DNA of 64,000 nucleotides from IMG/VR virus record IMGVR_UViG_3300042987_002978, positions 1 to 64,000 of that record; one strand, written 5' to 3'. The notes beneath the pieces were generated by a model that saw nothing but the letters and a program-made list of their open reading frames with translations, did not search any database and was not told the DNA's origin. Made by a program: the position numbers and the translations under genes. Below are positions 6,265 to 12,495 of the stretch, in pieces (position 1 is the first letter of the stretch; each line of letters opens with the position of its first letter). The DNA comes from a virus.

Positions 6265-6492
6265 TTACGCTTTCACGACTGCGCTACGGAGTAGAGCCAC
6301 CCACTCGTCGTAATCGCAGGTGATGCGGTCGGGCTCTGTGCCGCAGGGGTAGCAAGCCGCCTGATGCCAGACCTTAGCGTCGCACTCCATACACACGGGG
6401 CAGTCGTCTCCGAAAGCACCCCATGAGTGAGTAGCGAAGTTCGCATCTCGTTGTTCCTTTGTTCCCTGAAAGGGAACGGGGAAGTTTGCCAT
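6265..6492 (-). CDS. Cys-rich, probably zinc-binding protein
   Basis: 75 residues with C-P-V-C-M-E-C, C-Y-P-C and a further Cys, plus W-H-Q-A; Cys spacing suggests a zinc ribbon. ATG at 6492 follows ACAGGAGACAAGACA. Leader with GGCAATACC box; single-gene unit. Family unknown. Confidence 0.6.
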   Translation of the reverse strand: MANFPVPFQGTKEQRDANFATHSWGAFGDDCPVCMECDAKVWHQAACYPCGTEPDRITCDYDEWVALLRSAVVKA

Positions 6493-6534
6493 TGTCTTGT
6501 CTCCTGTCTTGGGTTGGTATTGCCTTGTACCCTA

Positions 6535-6563
6535 AGTGTATCACACTTTCGGGAGTTTCGCAA
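6535..6563 (-). promoter_or_regulatory. Promoter of 6265-6492
   Basis: TTGCGA-N17-TACACT; the spacer is identical to that of the promoter at 5628-5656. Confidence 0.75.
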
Positions 6564-6572
6564 CTCGGTAGT

Positions 6573-6602
6573 GGTCGGGCAGGTAATCCCACCTGCCCGA
6601 CC
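6573..6602 (-). terminator. Hairpin after 6610-6834
   Basis: Perfect 12-bp stem GGTCGGGCAGGT/ACCTGCCCGACC, 6-nt loop. Confidence 0.65.
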
Positions 6603-6609
6603 GACCGAA

Positions 6610-6834
6610 CTAGACCCGAACCTTTGAGGTCGTGGTCTCGGTGACTTCCACCTCGCTGAATGCCTTAGCAAGGTCGAGCACCTTCTCGCCATTGGCAGGG
6701 CTGAGCAACACGGTGAGTTCGCCAATGCGAACTTCCAAGTTGTTGCCGCTGACCCTGACCTTGATTTGGTCAATGGCAGTGTTCCACGAATAGAGGCTTG
6801 CGCTCTGTCGTGGCTTTGCTTGTACGGTATCCAT
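6610..6834 (-). CDS. Hypothetical protein, 74 aa
   Basis: Mostly beta-strand pattern (I-K-V-R-V-S-G-N-N-L-E-V-R-I-G-E-L-T-V) then a helix and a Thr-rich tail. ATG at 6834 follows GAAAGAGAACAGA. Leader hairpin GTGGGG/CCCCAC. No family recognised. Confidence 0.6.
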   Translation of the reverse strand: MDTVQAKPRQSASLYSWNTAIDQIKVRVSGNNLEVRIGELTVLLSPANGEKVLDLAKAFSEVEVTETTTSKVRV

Positions 6835-6877
6835 TCTGTTCTCTTTCTGTTCGGTGGGGCTTGTTCCCCACAACTCA

Positions 6878-6906
6878 ATAGTACCACATTGTTAGACAGA
6901 TTACAA
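6878..6906 (-). promoter_or_regulatory. Promoter of 6610-6834
   Basis: TTGTAA-N17-TACTAT with TCTGTCTAACA in the spacer. Confidence 0.65.
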
Positions 6907-6940
6907 CCTTTGCGGCGAGAAAGATTTATTTCTTTCTAAG

Positions 6941-6969
6941 TTGCTTTCTGCGTCAGTTTGTGCTACAAT
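6941..6969 (+). promoter_or_regulatory. Plus-strand promoter upstream of element copy 5
   Basis: TTGCTT-N17-TACAAT on the plus strand, facing away from the neighbouring genes. A transcript would start near 6976, form GCAGCCC/GGGCTGC and CTGCC/GGCAG hairpins, run through element copy 5 and meet the 7118-7151 hairpin. No plausible gene lies on it, so a small RNA is possible. Confidence 0.5.
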
Positions 6970-7036
6970 GGTAGTAGCGGGCAAGATACGAGCAGCCCTG
7001 TGCCGGTCGCCCGGGGCTGCCCCTGAGAGGCAGTTC

Positions 7037-7110
7037 CTGCCTCCGCCCTCCGCAAAAAATGGTGTTCCTTGAATATTGGTTTTATTCGGCGCGGCGATTT
7101 CCCTTGGGCC
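7037..7110 (+). repeat. Dispersed 70-bp element, copy 5
   Basis: CTGCCTCCGCC, GCAAAAAATGGTGTTCC, 9-nt spacer, GGTTTTATT, GCGATTTCCCTTGG. Confidence 0.9.
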
Positions 7111-7117
7111 TGATGGC

Positions 7118-7151
7118 CCTGGCGCGCGGAAAGGAGGGAAGGCGCGCCAGG
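7118..7151. terminator. Hairpin after 7159-7335
   Basis: Perfect 10-bp stem CCTGGCGCGC/GCGCGCCAGG, 14-nt loop with GGAAAGGAGGG on the plus strand. Could end transcripts from both sides. Confidence 0.65.
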
Positions 7152-7158
7152 ACCTAGG

Positions 7159-7335
7159 TCAGGCGTTTTGGAACACGGCGTCCGACTCGCAGAACGAATT
7201 AAAGTTTTCGTCATCTGTCGGGTCTAGACGCAACGCACCGCACCAATTGTAGTAGCGGTTTATCTTGTCTTTAAAGCGTTTGAACTCCGCATCGCTTGTG
7301 GCGAAGGAGACAAATCCGCGATATTCGTTTTTCAT
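7159..7335 (-). CDS. Hypothetical protein, 58 aa
   Basis: Begins M-K-N-E-Y-R-G-F-V-S-F-A-T-S and continues with a charged helix and an acidic, Phe-rich C-terminus with two Cys. ATG at 7335 follows AAAGGTAAACACA. Own promoter at 7357-7385. No family recognised; supported by the same unit layout as its neighbours. Confidence 0.6.
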   Translation of the reverse strand: MKNEYRGFVSFATSDAEFKRFKDKINRYYNWCGALRLDPTDDENFNSFCESDAVFQNA

Positions 7336-7352
7336 TGTGTTTACCTTTCTAT

Positions 7353-7784
7353 TTATATTGTATCACTAAATTCGTCGGTTTCCAACTGTCCCGACAGGGT
7401 AAGTTTGGCGAGTTCTATCATCTCGTCAATGTCCCCGCCCACGCAGTCAAGGTGCTCCAAGTCGGGAAAGTTATCCGTCTCTTGGTACAAGTCGAACCAC
7501 GGGTTGTTGTGGAACTCTATTTTCTCGTTCTCGACCGCTTCTGCCATTGCTTCGTCGGAGTTGAGCCACTCTGGGAAGTCGTGGGAGTAGCGGATTACGT
7601 CCGTACCCTTGTCTTCGTTGTTGATGTGCAGGCGCATCTCGCCGTCGCAGTAGACGTGGATAGCCGGCAGGCCTTCCACTTCCACGGACGCGACCCAAGT
7701 GTGCGCGTAGCCGTCACAGTAGAACTCTGACCCCTTGCGGGCGTCGTCGTACTCTGGCGTTTTGCTTATCTTGAATTCGGTCAT
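7353..7784 (-). CDS. Hypothetical acidic protein, 143 aa
   Basis: Strongly acidic, with beta-rich first half (H-T-W-V-A-S-V-E-V, I-H-V-Y-C-D-G-E-M-R-L-H-I) and a D/E-rich C-terminal helix. ATG at 7784 overlaps the TGA of 7781-7948 (ATGA); coupling with that gene explains the lack of a promoter directly before it. Its stop lies inside the promoter of 7159-7335. No family recognised. Confidence 0.65.
   Translation of the reverse strand: MTEFKISKTPEYDDARKGSEFYCDGYAHTWVASVEVEGLPAIHVYCDGEMRLHINNEDKGTDVIRYSHDFPEWLNSDEAMAEAVENEKIEFHNNPWFDLYQETDNFPDLEHLDCVGGDIDEMIELAKLTLSGQLETDEFSDTI
7357..7385 (-). promoter_or_regulatory. Promoter of 7159-7335
   Basis: TTGGAA-N17-TACAAT with TGA before the -10. 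Confidence 0.7.
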
Positions 7785-7948
7785 TGTTCTACGGGTCCTT
7801 TCATGTCGTGATGCCACGCCCACGAGCGCTTGCAGGTTGCGCAGGCGTAATACTCGTAGCCGTTGTGTGGTTCTGACTGTTCGGAATACTCAATTTCTCC
7901 TGAGCAGTCTTTGTGTGACTCTAAGAGTTCTTCTATTGTTTGGTTCAT
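7781..7948 (-). CDS. Small CxxC protein, 55 aa
   Basis: An acidic N-terminal helix with one Cys, then Y-Y-A-C-A-T-C-K-R-S-W-A-W-H-H. The C-x2-C and two His could bind zinc. ATG at 7948 follows GAAAGGCAAAACA; the TGA overlaps the next ATG. First gene of the unit from promoter 7973-8001. Confidence 0.55.
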   Translation of the reverse strand: MNQTIEELLESHKDCSGEIEYSEQSEPHNGYEYYACATCKRSWAWHHDMKGPVEQ

Positions 7949-7972
7949 TGTTTTGCCTTTCCTGTTAGTTTC

Positions 7973-8001
7973 AGTATACCATACTGTTAGACAGATTACA
8001 A
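7973..8001 (-). promoter_or_regulatory. Promoter of 7781-7948/7353-7784
   Basis: TTGTAA-N17-TATACT with the full CTGTCTAACAG palindrome in the spacer. One of the strongest promoters here. Confidence 0.8.
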
Positions 8002-8038
8002 CTCTTTTGACAGAAATTGCCCCTGCCCGCCGTTGGCT

Positions 8039-8058
8039 GGTGGGGCTTTCGCCCCACC
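8039..8058 (-). terminator. Hairpin after 8071-8514
   Basis: Perfect 8-bp stem GGTGGGGC/GCCCCACC, loop TTTC (GAAA on the transcribed strand, a GNRA loop). Confidence 0.65.
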
Positions 8059-8070
8059 GAGCCTGTCGGT

Positions 8071-8514
8071 CTAGCGGAAGATACCTGCCACGGCGTTGGC
8101 AAGCGCACCTGTCGCTTTACCTTCGTCAATGGTGAGTTCTTCGTTGCCTGCCATTTGAAGTGCGCTGGCCATTGAGCCGTCACGGCCAACGACGACGAGC
8201 AACTCCACACGCCTGCGCTCTGGGTGAACGCTGGGTGGGCAGTCGTTGTCGTCTACGGGCGAGGCCCAGCCACCCGTGATGACTGCGTAGTAGTTCACGA
8301 ACGGGTCTGGGTTGATGTTCTCAATGAGTTTGTACACATCGCCGTTCTTCTGCTCGTAGTCAAGCACCAGAATCGGGTGGCCGTCAGCGAACGCCACGGG
8401 GGCGCAACGGGCCTTAGAAAGCCTGTCTGCTGGGGTCTTATTCAGGTGGTCGGCTCCGAGCAATAAGGCGATTTGCGCCATGCTCAGGTCGGTATTCGTT
8501 TCTAGGGTATTCAT
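8071..8514 (-). CDS. Hypothetical protein, 147 aa
   Basis: An N-terminal helix (S-M-A-Q-I-A-L-L-L-G-A-D) resembles a helix-turn-helix entry but I cannot confirm a DNA-binding fold. The middle is beta-rich (P-I-L-V-L-D-Y, Y-A-V-I-T-G-G-W-A), followed by R-R-R-V-E-L-L-V-V-V-G-R-D-G. ATG at 8514 follows AAGGAATACCAACCCA. Single-gene unit. Confidence 0.65.
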   Translation of the reverse strand: MNTLETNTDLSMAQIALLLGADHLNKTPADRLSKARCAPVAFADGHPILVLDYEQKNGDVYKLIENINPDPFVNYYAVITGGWASPVDDNDCPPSVHPERRRVELLVVVGRDGSMASALQMAGNEELTIDEGKATGALANAVAGIFR

Positions 8515-8561
8515 TGGGTTGGTATTCCTTTCCTTGTTGGGTTGGTATTGCTCTTACTCAT

Positions 8562-8590
8562 AGTGTATCACATACGGATACACTAAGCAA
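8562..8590 (-). promoter_or_regulatory. Promoter of 8071-8514
   Basis: TTGCTT-N17-TACACT with TGA before the -10. It begins 2 bp beyond the end of the structured segment 8592-8728. Confidence 0.7.
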
Positions 8591-8591
8591 C

Positions 8592-8811
8592 TACCGACAG
8601 CAACCGTCGTTGCTCACATACTGACGCTCGGCGGATAGCAAGTCCGCTTGCGTCGGATTACAGGGACTGACAGGGAAGGCTCGACGCAGAAGGGACTACG
8701 AGCCGACTGCCTAGGACAGTCGTCGGTAAGTATTGCTGGTGATACAACTTGTGTAAGTGATGTATTCCTATGTGTTGTCAGTAATTGCTTACTGTATTCG
8801 TATTGCCTTAT
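8592..8811 (-). ncRNA. Candidate structured non-coding RNA
   Basis: A gene-free segment behind its own promoter (8818-8846). Complementary arms: P1 8722-8728/8592-8598 (7 bp), P2 8717-8721/8705-8709 (5 bp, 7-nt loop), P3 8699-8704/8678-8683 (6 bp), P4 8650-8654/8623-8627 stacked on 8643-8647/8631-8635 (7-nt loop), P5 8609-8614/8599-8604 (6 bp, loop CGTC/GACG). All are perfect Watson-Crick stems enclosed by P1, so the RNA would fold as a multi-helix junction. No start codon with a usable frame is seen. It is not a tRNA and no family is recognised. Strand is inferred from the promoter. Confidence 0.5.
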
Positions 8812-8817
8812 ACTCTA

Positions 8818-8846
8818 AGTGTATCACATCTTTGTCGCTTTCGCAA
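8818..8846 (-). promoter_or_regulatory. Promoter of the candidate RNA 8592-8811
   Basis: TTGCGA-N17-TACACT with TGA before the -10. The early transcript contains GGCAATAC, the leader box. Confidence 0.7.
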
Positions 8847-8887
8847 CTCTTTGCGATACTTTCTTTCGGGCTTGCGCCCATATCTAT

Positions 8888-8916
8888 ACTGTACCATACT
8901 GTTAGACAGATTACAA
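8888..8916 (-). promoter_or_regulatory. Second promoter upstream of the candidate RNA
   Basis: TTGTAA-N17-TACAGT with CTGTCTAACAG in the spacer. A GGGC/GCCC mini-hairpin follows at 8869-8880. Confidence 0.65.
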
Positions 8917-8971
8917 CTCGTCAATATTACAATTGTGTGACAGGCCAAGACAGCCCGGGGCTTGCCCCGGT

Positions 8972-9040
8972 CTGCCCCTGCCACAAAAAATGGTGTTCCA
9001 AGAGAATTGGTTTTATTCTGCTCACGCCGTTCCCTTGGCC
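8972..9040 (+). repeat. Dispersed 70-bp element, copy 6
   Basis: CTGCCCCTGCC, CAAAAAATGGTGTTCC, 9-nt spacer, GGTTTTATT, CCGTTCCCTTGG. Preceded by a CCGGGG/CCCCGG hairpin (8955-8970). Confidence 0.9.
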
Positions 9041-9085
9041 CCTGCTTCCGCCCGGGGGCGGGTTCGCATCCGCGGGCGAACGCCT

Positions 9086-9114
9086 GTTCGGGTGGGGGTT
9101 CGCCCCACCCGAAC
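9086..9114 (-). terminator. Hairpin after 9122-10168
   Basis: Perfect 12-bp stem GTTCGGGTGGGG/CCCCACCCGAAC, 5-nt loop, 7 bp past the stop. Confidence 0.7.
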
Positions 9115-9121
9115 CTTGCGG

Positions 9122-10168
9122 TCAGACTCCGAGCAGGTCTAGAACCTTGCGGTCAGACTGTTCGGTCTTGCCCATGAGCGCGTTCATCATGTTGCGCTCA
9201 GCGCGGTTGCCATTCGCGCCCACGATGTGGTGGTTGTAGGTGTTGAACGCTTGGAGAACTCCAAGAGCCGAACCTTTCCACGGTGCTACGCGCGTGTCGT
9301 AGTTGTAGAGGTTCGTGAGTTCGTCGCGCTTATTCTCCGCGCGAGTCACTGCCGCCTTGTTTGCGTTGTCATCGTCAAGCGTCGGAATCGGCGCGAGCGC
9401 GGTGAGAACTTTCTCCCATTGTGCGTCACTCACTTTGTGCGATGAGAGCGCGAGAACTTCCGCGACGATGTCATCGGTCATCTTATGAACGATGCCGAGC
9501 GCGTCGCGCGCGGACTGAATCCGCATCGCTGAGTTCTTGCTGTGACGAGCCTTGAACTGACTCGTGTTTTCGCCCATCGCCATCGCGTGCGTGTTATCGC
9601 ACACGACGAAAGTTGAGACGCTCTTGTAGGTGGTCGCGAGTTGCCCGTTGTGCGAGGTAGTCGCGAGCAAGTGAGGACGGACTGAGAATCCGCTCAACAC
9701 TTCCACCGACTCTGGCATTTCAAGCGAGACGAACGCGACCGCGCCGTTCTTCAAGAGTCCTGCCGAGCCAAAGTTGATTTCGTCATCAACGATGTTGGCA
9801 AGGTTCTGAACGAGCCATTCGCCGTATTGGTGCGAACGGTATCCGTCCTTGAAGATTTCCATGAGGTCAAGCGTGTCATCGCGAAGAATCGCCTGACGGT
9901 TGCCTGCTTGGATGAACTTGTACGGATTGCCTGCGTCATCAACGCCCGTCGCGTCATCAAGCGTCGCGGGGACGCGGATGAACACGGGTGCGCTGATTGC
10001 CTTCCACGAGAACAGTCTGCGGAGAATGTCATCCGTAGGGACTGCGCCCGTGTAGTGGTTCGGCTCGTTGCCTTGTAGGTCGGCGCGGTAGTGCCACGCA
10101 TGACCACGCTCGTCGGTGTATCCGACGAGAATGTTGGAGTTGAGCCACTCCATGGTTTCTTTGGACAT
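9122..10168 (-). CDS. DUF932 / TIGR03299 phage-plasmid protein
   Basis: 348 residues, the usual length for the DUF932 (TIGR03299, phage/plasmid-like) family, whose function is not settled. Typical features are the N-terminal W-L-N-S-N-I-L-V-G-Y-T, the central R-P-H-L-L-A-T-T-S-H-N-G segment, V-V-C-D-N-T followed by an A-x-x-x-x-F-K-x-R-H-S-K-N run, and the C-terminal T-Y-N-H-H motif. ATG at 10168 follows GAAAGGCAATACCA. It is the largest gene of the small-gene region and has its own promoter and a 12-bp hairpin. Confidence 0.8.
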   Translation of the reverse strand: MSKETMEWLNSNILVGYTDERGHAWHYRADLQGNEPNHYTGAVPTDDILRRLFSWKAISAPVFIRVPATLDDATGVDDAGNPYKFIQAGNRQAILRDDTLDLMEIFKDGYRSHQYGEWLVQNLANIVDDEINFGSAGLLKNGAVAFVSLEMPESVEVLSGFSVRPHLLATTSHNGQLATTYKSVSTFVVCDNTHAMAMGENTSQFKARHSKNSAMRIQSARDALGIVHKMTDDIVAEVLALSSHKVSDAQWEKVLTALAPIPTLDDDNANKAAVTRAENKRDELTNLYNYDTRVAPWKGSALGVLQAFNTYNHHIVGANGNRAERNMMNALMGKTEQSDRKVLDLLGV

Positions 10169-10224
10169 TGGTATTGCCTTTCTTGTTTGGGTTGATGTGG
10201 TTGGTATTACTGCTTACATTACTA

Positions 10225-10253
10225 AGTGTATCACATAGTTAGCGTTTCCGCAA
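10225..10253 (-). promoter_or_regulatory. Promoter of 9122-10168
   Basis: TTGCGG-N17-TACACT with TGA before the -10. Confidence 0.75.
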
Positions 10254-10339
10254 CTATCTACGAAACTTTCTTTCGTCCGTCTCGCATACTTACAATGTAT
10301 AGGGTAAATACTGAAACCACAACCTGTTTGGAAAATTAT

Positions 10340-10360
10340 TTATCCACAGGCTGTGGATAA
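10340..10360. other. Inverted pair of perfect DnaA boxes
   Basis: TTATCCACA (10340-10348) and TGTGGATAA (10352-10360) form one palindrome 3 bp apart. TTATnCACA is the DnaA box consensus. The flank GGCTGTGGATAACTT also occurs beside copy 1. Confidence 0.65.
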
Positions 10361-10391
10361 CTTTTGCCCGGTGGCCCCTGCCCTTGGGTTT

Positions 10392-10462
10392 TGCCCCTGA
10401 CCCAAAAAATGGTGTTCCAGAAATATCGGATTTATTTGGGTTCAGGCCGTTCCCTTGGGCCT
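10392..10462 (+). repeat. Dispersed 70-bp element, copy 7
   Basis: TTGCCCCTGAC, CAAAAAATGGTGTTCC, 9-nt spacer, GGATTTATT, CCGTTCCCTTGG. Confidence 0.9.
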
Positions 10463-10478
10463 GGCCGGAGGGCAGCGG

Positions 10479-10558
10479 GGCCGCTGGCGACAGAAAGGAA
10501 AGAACGCCAGCGGCCCACGGGCCGACGGTTGGGACACAAGGAAGGAAAGACCCAACCG
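10479..10558 (-). terminator. Two tandem hairpins after 10594-11028
   Basis: An 11-bp stem GGCCGCTGGCG/CGCCAGCGGCC (10479-10515) and an 8-bp stem CGGTTGGG/CCCAACCG (10526-10558). Both loops are purine-rich on the plus strand (AAAGGAAAG; AAGGAAGGAAAG). Confidence 0.65.
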
Positions 10559-10593
10559 CGCGAGTCACTGTACTCGCATGATTTTTTGTTTTG

Positions 10594-11028
10594 TTATAGG
10601 TCGCCGTATGCCCGAGCGATATCCCAGACGATGTCGGCGGTCTGACGGAAAACTTCCGTGTCAAGTTTGTAGAGCGGCGTCGTGTACGAGACGTGCTCCA
10701 CGGGAGTGCCCTCTATGCCCAGGATGTGCTTGGCTTCCCACTTGACGCCGTTCCAAACTTCGTAGCGGATTTCCGACTGTTCGTCGTACGCATTGCGGCG
10801 AATACTTGCCCGCAATTGGACTGGGATGCCGTGATTGACACGAGTCTTGGTTTCCGTGAAATACCACGACTGCTGATGGTTGCGAAGCGTCAGAACAGTG
10901 TCCTGACCTTCCGTCCACGTGGCGCCCTTGTCGGTTGCGTCAGTCAGATAGCGACGTTCGCCAGAGACGGTACCTCGCTCATTGCTGTACGGGACTGATT
11001 TGTTTTTGCCATATGTAGTTGTTGACAT
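10594..11028 (-). CDS. Hypothetical protein, 144 aa
   Basis: A beta-rich protein (T-V-L-T-L-R-N-H-Q-Q-S-W-Y-F, I-R-Y-E-V-W-N-G-V-K-W) with a C-terminal helix. ATG at 11028 follows AAAGAAAAAACA. The leader (about 11045-11118) is unusually long and folds as GTGGGGT/ACCCCAC enclosing AGACACCG/CGGTGTCT, suggesting RNA-level control. No family recognised. Confidence 0.65.
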   Translation of the reverse strand: MSTTTYGKNKSVPYSNERGTVSGERRYLTDATDKGATWTEGQDTVLTLRNHQQSWYFTETKTRVNHGIPVQLRASIRRNAYDEQSEIRYEVWNGVKWEAKHILGIEGTPVEHVSYTTPLYKLDTEVFRQTADIVWDIARAYGDL

Positions 11029-11059
11029 TGTTTTTTCTTTCTGTGTTGAGTTGATTGAG

Positions 11060-11119
11060 TGTGGGGTAGACACCGACCGTCACGGTGTCTTTACGGGCGA
11101 TGGTTGCATCACCCCACAA
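11060..11119 (-). promoter_or_regulatory. Structured leader of 10594-11028
   Basis: Between promoter and gene, GTGGGGT/ACCCCAC encloses an 8-bp hairpin AGACACCG/CGGTGTCT (loop 4 nt). The leader of 11635-12009 (12042-12098) has the same layout, with GCACCG/CGGTGC inside, so the inner stem differs by paired changes. Confidence 0.6.
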
Positions 11120-11123
11120 CTCT

Positions 11124-11152
11124 ATTGTATCACTTAAAGGCTACTATCGCAA
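11124..11152 (-). promoter_or_regulatory. Promoter of 10594-11028
   Basis: TTGCGA-N17-TACAAT with TGA before the -10. Confidence 0.75.
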
Positions 11153-11164
11153 CCTTGAAATACG

Positions 11165-11632
11165 TTATGACCAGATTTTCGTTGCTGACTGCTCGGAGAC
11201 TTTGCCGCCAGAAAAGAACCAGCGCCATTCAGCACCGTCTTCGCCGCGCCACTCAATGAACGAACCGTCTTTGACGAACGGTGCGATTACTGAGAAGAAG
11301 TGACCTTCTGCGCCAGTTTTATTGTCGTAGTGGACAAGGACAAGATTGCCTTCGGCATCAAGGTCTGTCTCAAATCCCATTTCGTTCAGGATTGAAATAA
11401 AGTCCTTGCACACTTCCGGATAGTTTGCGGGCATCCACGAGAACCAGCGGGCCGGGTGATAGGTCATACCTTCCGGTCGCGGGCTGTCTGCGTTGATTCC
11501 GTCTCCACCCCACGAGCCGCCGTGTTTTAGGTCGTCTCGGTCGTTGAGAGCGCACATTGCCTTGTACGCCGCGTCAAAGTTGTCCTTTGACACGAAGAAG
11601 TCCTGGTTCGTGATGTTTACGAAGTAGCCCAT
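11165..11632 (-). CDS. Hypothetical protein, 155 aa
   Basis: Begins M-G-Y-F-V-N-I-T and has a Gly-rich centre (H-G-G-S-W-G-G-D-G) and W-F-S-W-M-P, then an F-F-S-V-I-A-P-F-V-K-D-G-S-F-I-E-W-R-G segment. Phages carry similar ligand-binding-looking small proteins, but I cannot name the family. ATG at 11632 directly follows the TAA of 11635-12009, so the two are co-transcribed. Confidence 0.65.
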   Translation of the reverse strand: MGYFVNITNQDFFVSKDNFDAAYKAMCALNDRDDLKHGGSWGGDGINADSPRPEGMTYHPARWFSWMPANYPEVCKDFISILNEMGFETDLDAEGNLVLVHYDNKTGAEGHFFSVIAPFVKDGSFIEWRGEDGAEWRWFFSGGKVSEQSATKIWS

Positions 11633-11634
11633 GA

Positions 11635-12009
11635 TTAGCACTCAGCCCCATCTGGGTCCTCTTCCTCGCCACCGTCAAACACGATTGTTGCGCTGACGAT
11701 ACGACCGTCGTCGCCGTATTGGACATAGACAGGGTAGGAACCGTCGCCCCAACCGCTCGTGACGACGACACCAGTGCCGTTGCCGAGTTGCCCTGCTTGT
11801 TTGGTTGAGCAAGTTGCCGAGCAAGCACCGTTGTAGGTGTAGTTGTACTCGTTGCGAGTATTCGGCTTCTCGTCAGTGCTGAACGATTCGTCAAACTTAA
11901 AGTCCGAGACATAGCAAGGGTCGGTCAGCATAATCTGACCGCTATCTACGCCGCAGTACCCGACGAGTTCGCCGTGAGTTGTGTATTTGGATTGATACTT
12001 GGTTTTCAT
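11635..12009 (-). CDS. DUF4241-like protein
   Basis: 124 residues. V-D-S-G-Q-I-M-L-T-D-P-C-Y-V followed by a G-W-G-D-G-S-Y-P-V-Y-V-Q-Y motif is the pattern seen in DUF4241-like phage proteins; the acidic tail (G-G-E-E-E-D-P-D-G) is extra. ATG at 12009 follows GAAAGAGAAAACA. First gene of a unit with 11165-11632; leader contains a nested hairpin. Function unknown; the family match is from memory. Confidence 0.6.
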   Translation of the reverse strand: MKTKYQSKYTTHGELVGYCGVDSGQIMLTDPCYVSDFKFDESFSTDEKPNTRNEYNYTYNGACSATCSTKQAGQLGNGTGVVVTSGWGDGSYPVYVQYGDDGRIVSATIVFDGGEEEDPDGAEC

Positions 12010-12102
12010 TGTTTTCTCTTTCTGTTTGGGTTGGTTATTTTGTGTGGGGTGGCACCGACTACGGTGCTCTTACTCGGGTATCATTGCGAACCCCACAACT
12101 CT

Positions 12103-12131
12103 ATTGTATCACGAAGTTGGCGTTTCCGCAA
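12103..12131 (-). promoter_or_regulatory. Promoter of 11635-12009
   Basis: TTGCGG-N17-TACAAT. It overlaps the 3' end of 12109-12264. Confidence 0.7.
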
Positions 12132-12264
12132 CTTCTGATGTCAAAAGATGAAGCCTGATATCCAAAAGCAGGTCTGTCATCTCAGCCGAGGACACGAGGT
12201 CTCTACCGGAGATTCCGGCGAGGGCCTCATCCACGAGTTTCTTTATCGTCTCTTGGTTGTCCAT
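12109..12264 (-). CDS. Small acidic protein, 51 aa
   Basis: Two predicted helices (I-K-K-L-V-D-E-A-L-A, E-M-T-D-L-L-L-D-I-R-L). ATG at 12264 lies 9 bp past the stop of 12274-12495, with no room for a promoter, so it is the last gene of the Xre unit. Its end runs into the next promoter. No family recognised. Confidence 0.5.
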   Translation of the reverse strand: MDNQETIKKLVDEALAGISGRDLVSSAEMTDLLLDIRLHLLTSEVAETPTS

Positions 12265-12273
12265 GCGGTCAGG

Positions 12274-12495
12274 TTAGTACTTTCCAATGTCTAGGAAGCC
12301 CGTACCGTTGAGTTCTGGGTCGGCAGCGACTAGCGCGTATGTCCCGTCCGTGAACTCAATGACAGTGGTCGGATTGCTTGACTCAAACCACATCAGGTCG
12401 TCCATCTCCACTTTCGTGACTGGACGAACGCTAGAAACAGTTTTCCCAACAAGTGATTGGGCGTAGTGCTTCATGGCGATTGTCGGGCGACTCAC
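12274..12495 (-). CDS. Hypothetical protein after the Xre gene
   Basis: 73 residues from GTG at 12495, which overlaps the TGA of the Xre gene (GTGA); an internal ATG at 12474 is the alternative. It reads as a helix then beta strands (T-T-V-I-E-F-T-D-G-T-Y-A-L-V-A-A-D-P-E), a common small domain in phages. It may be a partner of the regulator, from position only. Confidence 0.6.
   Translation of the reverse strand: MSRPTIAMKHYAQSLVGKTVSSVRPVTKVEMDDLMWFESSNPTTVIEFTDGTYALVAADPELNGTGFLDIGKY

Noticed and set aside
8592-8728. tRNA gene
   Set aside because: The 7-bp closing stem and 5-bp/7-nt-loop arm resemble a tRNA outline, but total length is 137 nt, no GTTCnAnnC T-loop or D-loop GG is present and stem order differs.
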